Shown here: positions 38,146 to 47,299 of the stretch, in pieces
How positions within the stretch are numbered: position 1 is the first letter of the stretch
Layout: the number at the start of each line of letters is the position of its first letter
Origin: Nannocystis sp.
GTDB taxonomy: Bacteria; Myxococcota_A; Polyangia; Nannocystales; Nannocystaceae
Assembly: GCA_016712315.1 (NCBI GenBank)
Contig: JADJRG010000017.1
Coordinates: forward strand, 496,001-560,000
DNA length: 64,000 bases
Direction: 5' to 3'
Made by a program: the position numbers and the translations under genes
Notes under the pieces: model-generated
Told to the model about the DNA's origin: nothing
What the model saw: the letters and a program-made list of their open reading frames with translations, nothing else
Database searches by the model: none

Positions 38146-40080
38146 TCACTCGATGAGCACGGGGAAGAGGGCGACGGTGGCGATCCGCTGCTGGCGGAGC
38201 CGGAGGATCTGGCTGAGCGCTCGTTGGATGACCCGCGCGGTCGGGCGCCCCGCGGTGGCCTCGATCTCGGCGAGCAGCGCGTGAACTCCGTGGGGCGCGC
38301 TGACCGGGCCGAGGCCGCGGAGGAGGTCTTTTAAGGTCGGCTCGGGCGGGTAGATCTCGAGCTCGGTGGCAGGATCGACGCCGCCGAGCTGTCGCGCGTG
38401 GGCGAGGGCGTCGTGCAGGCCGCCGAGCTCGTCGATGAGGCCGTTGGCTTGGGCGGCGGCGCCGGTCCATACGCGGCCCTGGGCGAGCGCGTGCGCGTCC
38501 TCGTAGGTCTTGCCGCGGCCGGCCATGACGCGGCTGAGGAAGACCTTATACGTGTCCTCCATCATGCGCTGGATCTCGGCGCGCTCGTCCTCTGTCCATG
38601 GGGACATGGCCGACCAGAGCGCGGCGCGGCGGCCGCGGGTGACGCTGTAGGTGTCGACGCCGATCTGCTTGAGCGTCTTGCCGAGCACGATCTTGCCGCC
38701 GACGACGCCGATCGAGCCGGTGAGGGTGTCCGGTTGGGCGTAGATCTTGGCGGCGCCGCTGGCGATGTAATAGCCGCCAGAGGCGGCGACGCGGCCCATC
38801 GAGGCGACCACGGGCTTCTTACGCTTGACCGCCTCGAGGGCGGCGGCGATCTGCTCCGAGGCGAGGGCGGAGCCGCCTCCAGAGTTGACGCGGAGGACGA
38901 CGGCGGTGACGCTCGGATCGTCGGCGAGCGCGCGTAGGGCGTTCGCGAGGGTGTGACCGGCGATCTCTTCGCGGGCGCCGAGCAGGCCTTGGCCTTCACC
39001 GTCGATGATGTCACCGAGCGCGTAGACGAGGGCGACGTGCGGGCCGGCGGGGCGCTTGGCCGGCAGCAGGCCGAGGAAGACCTGGAGCTTGGTCATATCG
39101 AAGGCGCCGGCGTCGCTCGCAGCGCCCTTGAGCTGGGTCCACTCGGCGCCCTCTAGCGCCTCGCGGCGGAAGTCATGGAAGGTGGCGATGGCGTCGACGA
39201 GGCCGGCGTCGCGGGCGGCTTCGCTGTGGAAGATCCCGCGATCGATGGTGGCGATCGCGCGGGCGTCGTCGAAGCGGCGACCCTCGATGAGGCCGCGGCG
39301 CTGCGTGAGATAGGCTTGGTCGACGATCGCGTCGAGGGTGGTGAGCATCTCCTTGGAAGGCGCGCTGCGGGTGAGCGGCTCGGCGGCGCCCTTGAAGGCG
39401 CCGACGTGGGTGAAGTCGGCGAATACGCCGAGGCGATCGAGCAGGCCCTTGAGGTGGACCGGGGTCGCGGCGGCGCCTGAGACGGTTACGGTGCCCAGCG
39501 GCGAGAGGCCGATCTGATCGCAGGCGGTGAGCAGGTGGTACTCGGGGTTGCTGGCGCCGTCGACGTGGCAGAGCAGGCGGCGCTGCCCATCACCCTTAAA
39601 GCGGAGCAGGCCGGCGCGGAGCTCGGCGGCGACGGCCCAGTCGGTGTCGACGCCGTCGAGCTGGAGGAGGAGGCCGCGGACGTTGGGATCAGCGGCGGCG
39701 CGCTCCAAGCGCTGGAGCAGGGGGTGCAGCTCGATGGTCGGCGCGGGGCCGCCGAAGGAGAGCGAGAAGGAGGCGGCCTCGGTGAGCTCACCCTTGAGCG
39801 AGAGGGCGAGGTAGTGGGGGGCGTCAGCGCGGAAACCTGGCGAGCGCTTCGGCGGATCGTAGGGGCCGGGCTCGTCGAGGCGCGCGGCCATCATGGCGCC
39901 GAGGGGCGCGAACTTGCCGAGGCCGCCGAGCCCTGGCTTGTCGTCCGGCGCTCGTTTGGGCTCGTCTTCGTCGCGATCACCGCGTCGATCGTCCGGTGGT
40001 GGAGCGGGCTGCGGGGCGCAGGCGAGGGTGAGCAGGGCCGCGAGGGCGCCGGCGATGAGAGGAGCGGGTGGACGCTGCAT
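38146..40080 (-). CDS. sppA: Signal peptide peptidase SppA, 67K-type (long form), lipoprotein-like
   Basis: The 644-residue serine protease of family S49 degrades cleaved signal peptides at the membrane. It contains two tandem S49 domains. The N-terminal one carries the lysine in THVGAFKGAAEPL and the C-terminal one carries the nucleophile serine in RVNSGGGSALASEQI. A Ser-Lys dyad split across domains is the E. coli pattern. Supporting motifs are VASMGRVAASGGYYIA and LTGSIGVVGGKI. The N-terminus is a signal sequence ending LLTLACAP, a possible lipobox, followed by an acidic proline-rich linker (PDDRRGDRDEDEPKR). The start at 40080 was chosen because upstream in-frame sequence is not signal-like. 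The assignment as a general signal peptide peptidase rather than a specialised protease is family inference. Confidence 0.9.
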   Translation of the reverse strand: MQRPPAPLIAGALAALLTLACAPQPAPPPDDRRGDRDEDEPKRAPDDKPGLGGLGKFAPLGAMMAARLDEPGPYDPPKRSPGFRADAPHYLALSLKGELTEAASFSLSFGGPAPTIELHPLLQRLERAAADPNVRGLLLQLDGVDTDWAVAAELRAGLLRFKGDGQRRLLCHVDGASNPEYHLLTACDQIGLSPLGTVTVSGAAATPVHLKGLLDRLGVFADFTHVGAFKGAAEPLTRSAPSKEMLTTLDAIVDQAYLTQRRGLIEGRRFDDARAIATIDRGIFHSEAARDAGLVDAIATFHDFRREALEGAEWTQLKGAASDAGAFDMTKLQVFLGLLPAKRPAGPHVALVYALGDIIDGEGQGLLGAREEIAGHTLANALRALADDPSVTAVVLRVNSGGGSALASEQIAAALEAVKRKKPVVASMGRVAASGGYYIASGAAKIYAQPDTLTGSIGVVGGKIVLGKTLKQIGVDTYSVTRGRRAALWSAMSPWTEDERAEIQRMMEDTYKVFLSRVMAGRGKTYEDAHALAQGRVWTGAAAQANGLIDELGGLHDALAHARQLGGVDPATELEIYPPEPTLKDLLRGLGPVSAPHGVHALLAEIEATAGRPTARVIQRALSQILRLRQQRIATVALFPVLIE

Positions 40081-40231
40081 GGAGGTGCCTCGGTGGTTGC
40101 GGCGGCGCTGAGCGGCGCGGCGCGGCGCGTGAGCGTGACGATACGCGGTGACGCTCCGACCCGGGCGCGCTGTGTGCTGTTTCAGCGGCGAGTTTTCGCG
40201 CGGCCTCGGCCTGCGGTTATCCTCCACGGCG

Positions 40232-41305
40232 ATGCAGCCGACCCGCCGTGACCCGCTCGCGATCGACGCGCTCTCAGAGCTCTCCGGGGAGGATCCGACG
40301 GCGCTGTTCACAGCGTTCGTGGCGGTGCTGGCGTGCAAGGAGGGGCGCACGAAGGCGGGCCGGGCCTTCTTTGATCTGCGGCTGAGCGACCGCTCGCGGA
40401 CGATCGCGGGGAAGATCTGGGACGACGCGCCGGAGGCGCTGCAGGCGGCGGCGAGCTTGCGACCTGGGCAGGCGATCAAGGCGCTCTTCCGCGCCGAGAG
40501 CTACCAGGGGGCGCTCCAGGCGAATATTCGGCGGCTGCGGCCGGCGGTCGACGGCGAGCCAGGCTTCGCGCCGGCGCAGGTGTTCGGCGAGGGGCACGCG
40601 TGGGTGGAGGGGCGGCTGTGTCGGACGTTGGTGTTTGATATCGAGACGGCGCCAGGCTCGGACCTGGCCGATCTGCCAGGTGGGATCAGCGCGGCGGTGG
40701 AGCGCTTCGCGAGCCGCGACCAGGTGGAGACCGGGCTGGTGATGAGCATCTCGCCGATGCTGGGGCGGGTGGTGTCGTTGGCGTTCGGCGACGGCGAGGC
40801 GGAGCCGGAGGCGCAGGAGGTGACGGTGCTGGCGGTGCCGCACCCGGACCATCCGCTGACAGATCCGCCGCCGTGGTTGATCCCGCTGCCAGAGGTGGAG
40901 CTGTTGCAGGCGTTCTGGGCGCTGGCGTCGCACGCGGAGGTGGTGGTCACGTACAACGGGCGCGGCTTCGACGTGCCCTTCTTGGTGGGCCGTAGCTTGG
41001 CGCTGGGGGTGGCGGCGCGGGTGGATCTCTTGGGCAACCCCTATAGCCTGCGGCCGCACCTGGATCTGTATCGCGTGCTGACTGGCGGCGCTCGCGCGCA
41101 AGGGCCGACGGGGCTCGAGGTCGTGTGTTGGGCGCTGGGGATCACGTCGCCGAAGGGCGAGCTGGACGGCTCACAGGTGGCCGCGGCGTACGCGGCGGGG
41201 CAGCTCGAGGCGATCGCGGACTACAACCGCGGCGACGTGCGGGCGACGACGGCGGTGTACCAGCGGATCCGCGACCAGGTGCTCAGCTTTCGTCAGGACT
41301 GGTGA
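40232..41305 (+). CDS. OB-fold plus DEDDy 3'-5' exonuclease fusion
   Basis: The 357-residue protein joins an N-terminal nucleic-acid-binding OB-fold to a DnaQ/RNase T-like exonuclease. The OB part (residues about 25-100, with CKEGRTKAGRAFFDLRLSD, TIAGKIWDDAPEA, GQAIKALFRAES) resembles that of the exoribonuclease YhaM. The exonuclease has Asp136-x-Glu138 (LVFDIETAPG), Asp247 (TYNGRGFDVPFL), and Tyr331-x3-Asp335 (DYNRGDV), so all four metal ligands are intact and the Tyr classes it as DEDDy. The second half follows the PolB-exonuclease-like layout. Substrate (RNA or single-stranded DNA) is not determined. The ATG at 40232 is preferred over 40148, which opens a GC-rich, non-conserved leader. Its 3' end overlaps the convergent tyrS end by 23 bp. 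Confidence 0.8.
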   Translation: MQPTRRDPLAIDALSELSGEDPTALFTAFVAVLACKEGRTKAGRAFFDLRLSDRSRTIAGKIWDDAPEALQAAASLRPGQAIKALFRAESYQGALQANIRRLRPAVDGEPGFAPAQVFGEGHAWVEGRLCRTLVFDIETAPGSDLADLPGGISAAVERFASRDQVETGLVMSISPMLGRVVSLAFGDGEAEPEAQEVTVLAVPHPDHPLTDPPPWLIPLPEVELLQAFWALASHAEVVVTYNGRGFDVPFLVGRSLALGVAARVDLLGNPYSLRPHLDLYRVLTGGARAQGPTGLEVVCWALGITSPKGELDGSQVAAAYAAGQLEAIADYNRGDVRATTAVYQRIRDQVLSFRQDW

Positions 41306-42599
41306 GCTCTGGCGGCGGCGCGTCCGCGGCTCGCTCGGCGCGGACGAGCTGGAGGCGGATCTTTTTCCCCGCTTGCAGGCGCACGGGCTCGTCGCTGAGC
41401 GTGACGGGGTGGTTGGGATCGACGACGACCTCGCCGTTGATCTTGACCGCGCCGTCCTCGATCCGCTGCCGGGCCTCGCGCTTGGACTTGAAGGCCTGGA
41501 TCGACTCGTGGGTGATCAGATCGACGAGGCGGAGCTCGTCTGCGGCGACGCCGACGGAGGGGACGGCGCTCCAATCTTCACCGCCGCCGAAGGCCTGACG
41601 GCTGGCCGCGGCGGCCATGTGGGCGCCCTCTTCGCCGTGGAGCATGCGGGTGGCCTCGAAGGCGAGGCGGCTCTTGGCCTCGCGTAAGGCGGCGCCTGAG
41701 GCGCTGACGAGCTCGTTGATCTCGTCGATGGGCAGCTCCGTGTAGAGGCGGAGGAGCTTGCCGACGTCGCGATCGTCGCAGCCGATCCAGAACTGATAAT
41801 AGTCAAAAGGGGCGACTCGATCGGCGGCGAGCCACACCGCGCCGCGCTCGGTCTTGCCCATCTTCTTGCCGTCGGCGGTGGTGAGCAGGGGGAGCGTGAG
41901 GCAGTGGGCGGCGCCGTGCTGGCCGTCGCTGGTGACCCGCCGGATCAGCTCGACGCCGGCGATCATGTTGCCCCACTGGTCGCTGCCGCCGAGCTGGAGG
42001 GTGCAGCCGCGCGCGCGGAAGAGGTGGAGGAAGTCGTAGGCTTGGAGGAGCTGGTAGTTGAACTCGAGGAAGGAGAGCGGGATCTCGGCGTCGAGGCGGT
42101 CGCGGTAGGTCTTGACGGCGACCATGCGGTTGACGGTGAAGTGGCGGCCGATCTCCCGCAAAAACTCGATGTAGCGGAGCTCCAAGAGCCACCCGGCGTT
42201 GTCGAGCAGGTGCGCGGCGTTGGGGTCATCTGCCTCAAAAGACAGGAACCGCGCGAACTGGCCGGCGATCGCGGCGGCGTTGTCTTGGACGTCGCCGCCG
42301 CCGAGCAGGCGCCTCATCTCGGTCTTGCCGGAGGGATCGCCGATCATCGCGGTGCCGCCGCCGAGCAGCGCGAGCGGGCGGTGACCGTGGCGCTGGAGCA
42401 GGCGCATCGCCATGATCTGGAGGAGGCTGCCGACGTGCAGCGAGGGCGCAGTCGGGTCGAAGCCGATGTAGAAGGTCACCGGGCCGGCGGCGAGGGCTCG
42501 GTCGATCGCCTCGAGGTCCGAGGCCTGCTCGAAGTAGCCGCGCTCGATCAGCGCCGCGAGGGCGGGAGAGGTCGCGGTGTAGGCGGGGACCGGTGGCAT
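41283..42599 (-). CDS. tyrS: Tyrosyl-tRNA synthetase
   Basis: The 438-residue class I enzyme charges tRNA-Tyr. The HIGH-like motif appears as FDPTAPSLHVGS and the KMSKS-like loop as KMGKTERG. The tyrosine pocket includes FNYQLLQAYDFLHLF and GGSDQWGN. An S4 RNA-binding domain closes the C-terminus (VKINGEVVVDPNHPVTL, VRLQAGKKIRLQLV). Sequence and length agree with the E. coli TyrS type rather than the archaeal type. It overlaps the convergent OB-exonuclease gene and is 57 bp from the kinase stop. Confidence 0.96.
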   Translation of the reverse strand: MPPVPAYTATSPALAALIERGYFEQASDLEAIDRALAAGPVTFYIGFDPTAPSLHVGSLLQIMAMRLLQRHGHRPLALLGGGTAMIGDPSGKTEMRRLLGGGDVQDNAAAIAGQFARFLSFEADDPNAAHLLDNAGWLLELRYIEFLREIGRHFTVNRMVAVKTYRDRLDAEIPLSFLEFNYQLLQAYDFLHLFRARGCTLQLGGSDQWGNMIAGVELIRRVTSDGQHGAAHCLTLPLLTTADGKKMGKTERGAVWLAADRVAPFDYYQFWIGCDDRDVGKLLRLYTELPIDEINELVSASGAALREAKSRLAFEATRMLHGEEGAHMAAAASRQAFGGGEDWSAVPSVGVAADELRLVDLITHESIQAFKSKREARQRIEDGAVKINGEVVVDPNHPVTLSDEPVRLQAGKKIRLQLVRAERAADAPPPELTSPDES

Positions 42600-42655
42600 G
42601 GCCGGCAGGATAGCCGCGGCGCGCGGGCGCGACTACGGCCTCGGCGCGGGCCTTG

Positions 42656-45600
42656 TCATTTGCGGGCAGGGCGGGCGGCGCAGGCGGCGGCGGTGGCCTC
42701 GGCGAGCTCGATGGACTCGCCGATCAAGGCGACCCGCTCGCGCGCGCTGAGGCAGACGCCAGAGGCGCGGACGAGGCGGGCCTGCAGGGCGTTCGGGTCG
42801 AAGTCGGCGCTCCAGATCCGCGCGCTGTGATCGTCGCTGGCGCTGAGGAGCTCGCGGCCGTCAGCGCTGAAGGCGACGGCGCGCACGGGGCCCTCGTGGC
42901 CGCTCAGGATGATCACGTCGCCGCGGCCGTCGGCGGGCCAGACGCGGACCTTGTGATCGTCGGCGCCGGTGACGACGAGCCCGCCGTCGCCGCGGAGGTC
43001 GACCGCCCACGCGGGGCCGTCGTGCTCGCCGAGGATGATCACGGGGCCGCCGCCGAGCTCGAAGATCCGCGCGCGCTTGTCCCAAGAGACAGTCGCGAGG
43101 CGGCGGCCGTCGGCGCTGAAGGCGAGCGCGGTGACGCGGCCAGAGTGCGGGCCGAGCTCGGCGATCGCGGCGCCGTCGTCGCTGCGCCAGATCCGAGCGC
43201 TGCGATCGCTGGCGCCGCTGGCGAGCAGGCGGCCGTCGGCGCTGAAGGCGAGCGCGTGGACGACGCCGCGGTGGCCGCTCAGGCGGCGCTCCACGGCGTG
43301 ATCGAGGGTGAGCAGGGTGATCTCCTCGGCGAAGGCGGCGAGGGCGAGGCGCGTGTTGGTGGGGTCGAGAGCGGCGACCCGGGCGTCTCCGCCGCGGCCC
43401 GAGGCGAGCGGCTCCGGGACCCCAGCGCGCCAGCGGCGGACGACGCCGTCGCTGGTGACCGTGAGCACCGCGTGGGTCGCCGGCTCAAAGGCGGCGTAGA
43501 GGACCGCGGTGGGGTGCTCCAGGCGGGCCTGTGCGGCCTCCGGGCGGGCGCGGGACCAGAGCGCGACGACGTGATCTCCCTCGCACGTGAGGATCTGCGG
43601 GCCGCTCGGGTCGAAGGCGGCGCAGCGGACGGGGGCGCGGTGGCGGAGCACGACGGTGTCGTCGCCGAGGCTGCGCAGCGGCCAGACCCGGGCTTGGCCG
43701 TCCCGCGAGGTGGTGACGATGTGCTGGCCGTCGGGGCTCCAGGCGGCGGCGGTGAGCTCCTCGCGGTGGCCGAGCAGGGCGCGGGGCGGGTCGCCAGGGC
43801 GATCCAGGTCCCAGATCCGGGCGCTGTGATCTTGCGAGGCGGTGATCAAGGCGCGGCCGCCGGGGGCGAGCGCCGCCCGGTAGATCCGGCCGCTGTGGCC
43901 GCGCAGCAGCCGCGGGGCGCCGCCTTCGAGCGGCCAGATCCGGGCGCTGCCGTCGAGCGAGGCGGAGATGAGGGCGCGGCCACGATCGGTGAACGCGAGG
44001 GCGATCACCTCCTCCTCATGGCCGCGGAGCTGGCGCGGGGGCTCGTCGCGGGCGCTCCAGACGCGGATGATCGCGTCCTGACCGGCGGTGGCGACGGTGC
44101 GGCCGTCGGGGGCGAAGGCGACCGCCCGAACGGCGCCGCGGTGGTTGCCGAGCACGCGGCCGCGGCCTGGCTGCGCGAGCTCCCAGATCCGGGCGCTGCC
44201 GTCGGCGGCGGCGCTGGCGAGCTGGGCGCCGTCGGGTGAGAAGGCGAGGTCGTGGATCGGCCCCTGGTGGCCGCTTAAGAGCGCAGGGGGGGCCTCACCT
44301 CCGCGCTGCCAGAGGCGGACGAGGCCGTCGGCGGCGCCGGTGGCGATGGTGCGGCCGTCGCTGCTGAACGCGGCGACGCGCACCGTGGCGCCGTGCGCGA
44401 GCCGGCGATGGGCGCCGCCGTGCAGCGACCAGAGGCCGGCGCTGCCGTCGGCGGAGGCGGTGAGGAGCTGATCGCCGTCGGGCGAGAAGTGGACCGCGGA
44501 GATCGGGCCGTCGTGGGCGCCGAGGCGGTGAAGCTCGCCGGTGCGCCACCGCCAGAGGAGGACGAGGCCGTCGTCGGCGGCCGTGGCGACGCTCTCGCCG
44601 TCCGGGCTGAAGGTCGCGCCGTGGACGGCGCCGCGGTGCTCGCGGAGGATGGCCTCAGAGACAGGTTTTGTGAGGGTGTCGACGGCGGCGGGCACCCAGC
44701 CGGGGGTGTGGGCGGGGCTCTCGGTCTCGCGGAGGAGCGCGAGCATCATGGTGGGCTCGTCGCGGGCGGCGCCGAGGGCTCGGGCGAGTCGGTTGGCGTC
44801 GCGGGCGCGGCGGGCCTCTTCGCGGGTTCGGTCGGTCTGATGCTCGGCTTCGGCGCGCTGGCGCTCGGCCTCGCGGCGCTGCTCTTCGGCGATCTTGCGC
44901 TGCGCCTCGGCGGCGCGGCGCTGCTCTTCGGCGATCTTGCGCTGGTCCTCGGCGAGGGCGCGCTGGTCACGGGCGTCGGCGAGGGCCTGGGCGAGCTCGG
45001 CCTTGGCCGCTTCGGTGGCGGCGAGCTGCGCTTTGGCCTGCTCAAAGGCGCGGTCGCGGTCGCGTTGGGCGGACTCTCTCGCGCTCTCTGCGGCCTCCTT
45101 GTTGGCGCGGGCGACCGCGGCGGCCTCGCTGCGCTCGCGGACCAACCAGACGAGCCCGGCGATCACGGCGAAGACAACGGCGGCGAGCAGGGCAGCGCGA
45201 ACTCGAGCGCGCGAGCGCGCCTCGGGGTCGGCGGTGAGCTCGAGCATGAGGGCGTCGATGGAGGGCCAACGGGCGGCTGGATCGAGGGCGAGGCCGCGCA
45301 GGAGGACGCGCCGGAGCCAGAGGGGGACCTTGGCGCCCGGCGGCGCTTCGGCGACGTGTCCGGCCAAGACGGCCTCGCGGAGCTCGTAGAAGGTGCCGCC
45401 GAGGAAGGGGAGCTGGTGATAGAGGGCCTCGTAGAGGGCGACGCAGAGGCTGAACTGGTCGCTGCGGGCGTCGGTGGGGCGGCCTTGGTGCTGCTCTGGG
45501 GACATGTACGCGGGGGTGCCCATGATCGCGCCGGTGACCGTCAACGAGGTGACGAGCGACGAGGCGAGCGGCTGGACGAGCGAGCTCGCGCTGCCTCCAC

Positions 45601-46258
45601 CGGGCTCGCCTTCGCTGGCGTGGACGAGCCCGAAGTCGACGACGCGCACTCGGCCGTCGTCGCCGACGAGCACGTTGCTGGGCTTGAAGTCGCGGTGGAC
45701 GAGGCCGGCGGCGTGGGCGGCGGCGAGGCCGCGGCCGGCGGCTTGGAAGCGCTCGACGATCTCTCGCCAGGGGCGCGGCGCGGCCGCCAACCACTCTTGG
45801 AGGGTCTGGCCGCGGACGTACTCCATCGCGATGTAGACCTGGCCCTCGAAGGTGCCGACCTCGTGCACCGTGACGACGTTGGGGTGCGAGAGCTTGGCGA
45901 GCGCTTGGGCCTCGCGCAGCAGGCGGGACTGGCTCAGCGCGGGGGAGTCGGCGTGGAGCAGCTTGACGGCGATCCGGCGGTCGAGCTCTTCGTCGTAGAC
46001 GGCGTAGACGACGCCCATGCCGCCCGCGCCGAGCTGGCGCATCACCAGGTAGCGGCCGATCCGCACCGGAGGGGCGGCGTCGCCGAAGAGGCGGCCCTTA
46101 ATTAAACCCTTGAGGCGGCGGTTGTCGGCGCCGCTGAGCACCTCCGGCGGCGCGGCGCCGTCGCTCGATTGTGTGTGGGCTTCGGCGAGCGAGGCGGGCG
46201 AGGGCGGGCCGCGCGCGGCGCTCTCAGGGGGTTCGGTCGTCACGGTGATCGTCAGCAT
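42656..46258 (-). CDS. Membrane Ser/Thr protein kinase with WD40 propeller repeats
   Basis: The 1200-residue protein has an N-terminal Hanks-type kinase (about 60-320): IGRYLVMRQLGAGGMGVVYA, AVKLL, VHRDFKPSN, VVDFGLVH and GTPAYMSPEQ. It continues with one transmembrane helix (about 352-372, AALLAAVVFAVIAGLVWLV), then a charged coiled coil (about 375-500) with repeated EEQRRAAEAQRKIA-type units, then WD40 repeats (about 536-1195). I count fifteen, with eleven or so near consensus (AFSPDGxxLASAAxDGSARIW). Fifteen units suggest two propellers of seven and eight blades. The catalytic Lys, Asp and DFG are intact, so it should be active. The ATG at 46258 has no clear Shine-Dalgarno, and a TTG at 46282 is an alternative. 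The gene is divergent from a TPR-like membrane protein. Confidence 0.9.
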   Translation of the reverse strand: MLTITVTTEPPESAARGPPSPASLAEAHTQSSDGAAPPEVLSGADNRRLKGLIKGRLFGDAAPPVRIGRYLVMRQLGAGGMGVVYAVYDEELDRRIAVKLLHADSPALSQSRLLREAQALAKLSHPNVVTVHEVGTFEGQVYIAMEYVRGQTLQEWLAAAPRPWREIVERFQAAGRGLAAAHAAGLVHRDFKPSNVLVGDDGRVRVVDFGLVHASEGEPGGGSASSLVQPLASSLVTSLTVTGAIMGTPAYMSPEQHQGRPTDARSDQFSLCVALYEALYHQLPFLGGTFYELREAVLAGHVAEAPPGAKVPLWLRRVLLRGLALDPAARWPSIDALMLELTADPEARSRARVRAALLAAVVFAVIAGLVWLVRERSEAAAVARANKEAAESARESAQRDRDRAFEQAKAQLAATEAAKAELAQALADARDQRALAEDQRKIAEEQRRAAEAQRKIAEEQRREAERQRAEAEHQTDRTREEARRARDANRLARALGAARDEPTMMLALLRETESPAHTPGWVPAAVDTLTKPVSEAILREHRGAVHGATFSPDGESVATAADDGLVLLWRWRTGELHRLGAHDGPISAVHFSPDGDQLLTASADGSAGLWSLHGGAHRRLAHGATVRVAAFSSDGRTIATGAADGLVRLWQRGGEAPPALLSGHQGPIHDLAFSPDGAQLASAAADGSARIWELAQPGRGRVLGNHRGAVRAVAFAPDGRTVATAGQDAIIRVWSARDEPPRQLRGHEEEVIALAFTDRGRALISASLDGSARIWPLEGGAPRLLRGHSGRIYRAALAPGGRALITASQDHSARIWDLDRPGDPPRALLGHREELTAAAWSPDGQHIVTTSRDGQARVWPLRSLGDDTVVLRHRAPVRCAAFDPSGPQILTCEGDHVVALWSRARPEAAQARLEHPTAVLYAAFEPATHAVLTVTSDGVVRRWRAGVPEPLASGRGGDARVAALDPTNTRLALAAFAEEITLLTLDHAVERRLSGHRGVVHALAFSADGRLLASGASDRSARIWRSDDGAAIAELGPHSGRVTALAFSADGRRLATVSWDKRARIFELGGGPVIILGEHDGPAWAVDLRGDGGLVVTGADDHKVRVWPADGRGDVIILSGHEGPVRAVAFSADGRELLSASDDHSARIWSADFDPNALQARLVRASGVCLSARERVALIGESIELAEATAAACAARPARK

Positions 46259-46351
46259 TGCGGATCGCGGGGAGGGGTTCAACGCGTCGGCGGGCTATCG
46301 GGGGGCGCCCGAGGCGCTGTGCGTGGGCGGTGAGGCAGGTGGGGCGGCGGA

Positions 46352-47233
46352 TTGAGCGACCACGCGGCCCCGGGCTACTCTCAGGCGTTGGCGGCTGTCC
46401 AAACACGTATCGCTCGGGCGGTCCGGCCCTGGGCATGGATCGGGGCCGCGGCGCTGCTGAGCTGGAGCGCGTCCGCGGCGGCGGCGGCCGCGGACCCCTC
46501 CGTCGAGGACGACGCGGTCGCGGCGGCGCGGGCGGCTCAGGAGCGCTATGACGCGGGTGACTTTGACGCGGCGATCACCTTGTGGAGCGGCCTGCTCGAG
46601 GGGCTGCCGCGGACGGCCGCCCAGGCGCCGCGTCGCGCGAGCCTGGTGCTGGCGATCGCGGAGGCGTTGGAGCGCGCGTACATCGACCAGCGCGATCCGA
46701 TGCGCCTGCGGGCCGCGCTCGATCTGCTCGATTCGTACTTAGGGGACCTGGACCCGGCAGATGACGAGAACCGCGAGATGGTCGAGGAGCGGCGGCGCGC
46801 GCTCGCGGAGCGCTTGGCGCTCGAAGACTCGCGGCCGGTCGATGCCGTCGGCGATGATCGGGGGCCGCGGGCGCCGCCAGAGGTGAGGGCCGATCCGGAG
46901 GCGCCCGCGCGGCGATGGGTGCTCGCGGGCGGCTCCTTGATGAGCTTGGGGGTCGGCGGGCTGGTCGCGATGAGCGTCGGCCTGGCGCTGGGCGAGCAGG
47001 CGGATCTCGACCTGACGGAGGCGGTCGCGCGACCCCTGGTCGAGCCGGGGCGGGCGGCGGCGATCGCGGCGGCGCGTGAGCGCGGGGCCTCCGGGAATCG
47101 GTTGGCGTGGACCGGGGCGGCGGTCGGCGGCGCGTTGCTGGCGGCGGGCGCTCTGGTGACGGTGCACGGCCGGCGGCTGCGCGTGCAGGTGCGCGCGAGC
47201 GCCCGCGGTGTGGCGCTGATCGGCGCTTTTTAG
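46352..47233 (+). CDS. Exported protein with TPR-like region and two C-terminal membrane helices
   Basis: Not recognised as a named family. The 293-residue product begins with a signal sequence or N-terminal anchor (WAWIGAAALLSWSASAAAAA), then a helical tetratricopeptide-like stretch (AAQERYDAGDFDAAITLWSG, ASLVLAIAEALERAY), a charged linker, and two hydrophobic segments near the C-terminus (LAGGSLMSLGVGGLVAMSVG and TGAAVGGALLAAGALVTVHG). This ending is frequent in myxobacterial proteins that sit beside Ser/Thr kinases (recollection). The TTG start at 46352 is uncertain. The gene is divergent from the WD40 kinase by 93 bp and lies 66 bp upstream of the ECF sigma gene. Confidence 0.65.
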   Translation: MSDHAAPGYSQALAAVQTRIARAVRPWAWIGAAALLSWSASAAAAAADPSVEDDAVAAARAAQERYDAGDFDAAITLWSGLLEGLPRTAAQAPRRASLVLAIAEALERAYIDQRDPMRLRAALDLLDSYLGDLDPADDENREMVEERRRALAERLALEDSRPVDAVGDDRGPRAPPEVRADPEAPARRWVLAGGSLMSLGVGGLVAMSVGLALGEQADLDLTEAVARPLVEPGRAAAIAAARERGASGNRLAWTGAAVGGALLAAGALVTVHGRRLRVQVRASARGVALIGAF

Positions 47234-47299
47234 GGCGAGGCGAAGAAAGATCGCGGGCGCCGCAATTGATCCGCGGGGCGGCGGGTACAGGCACCGACG

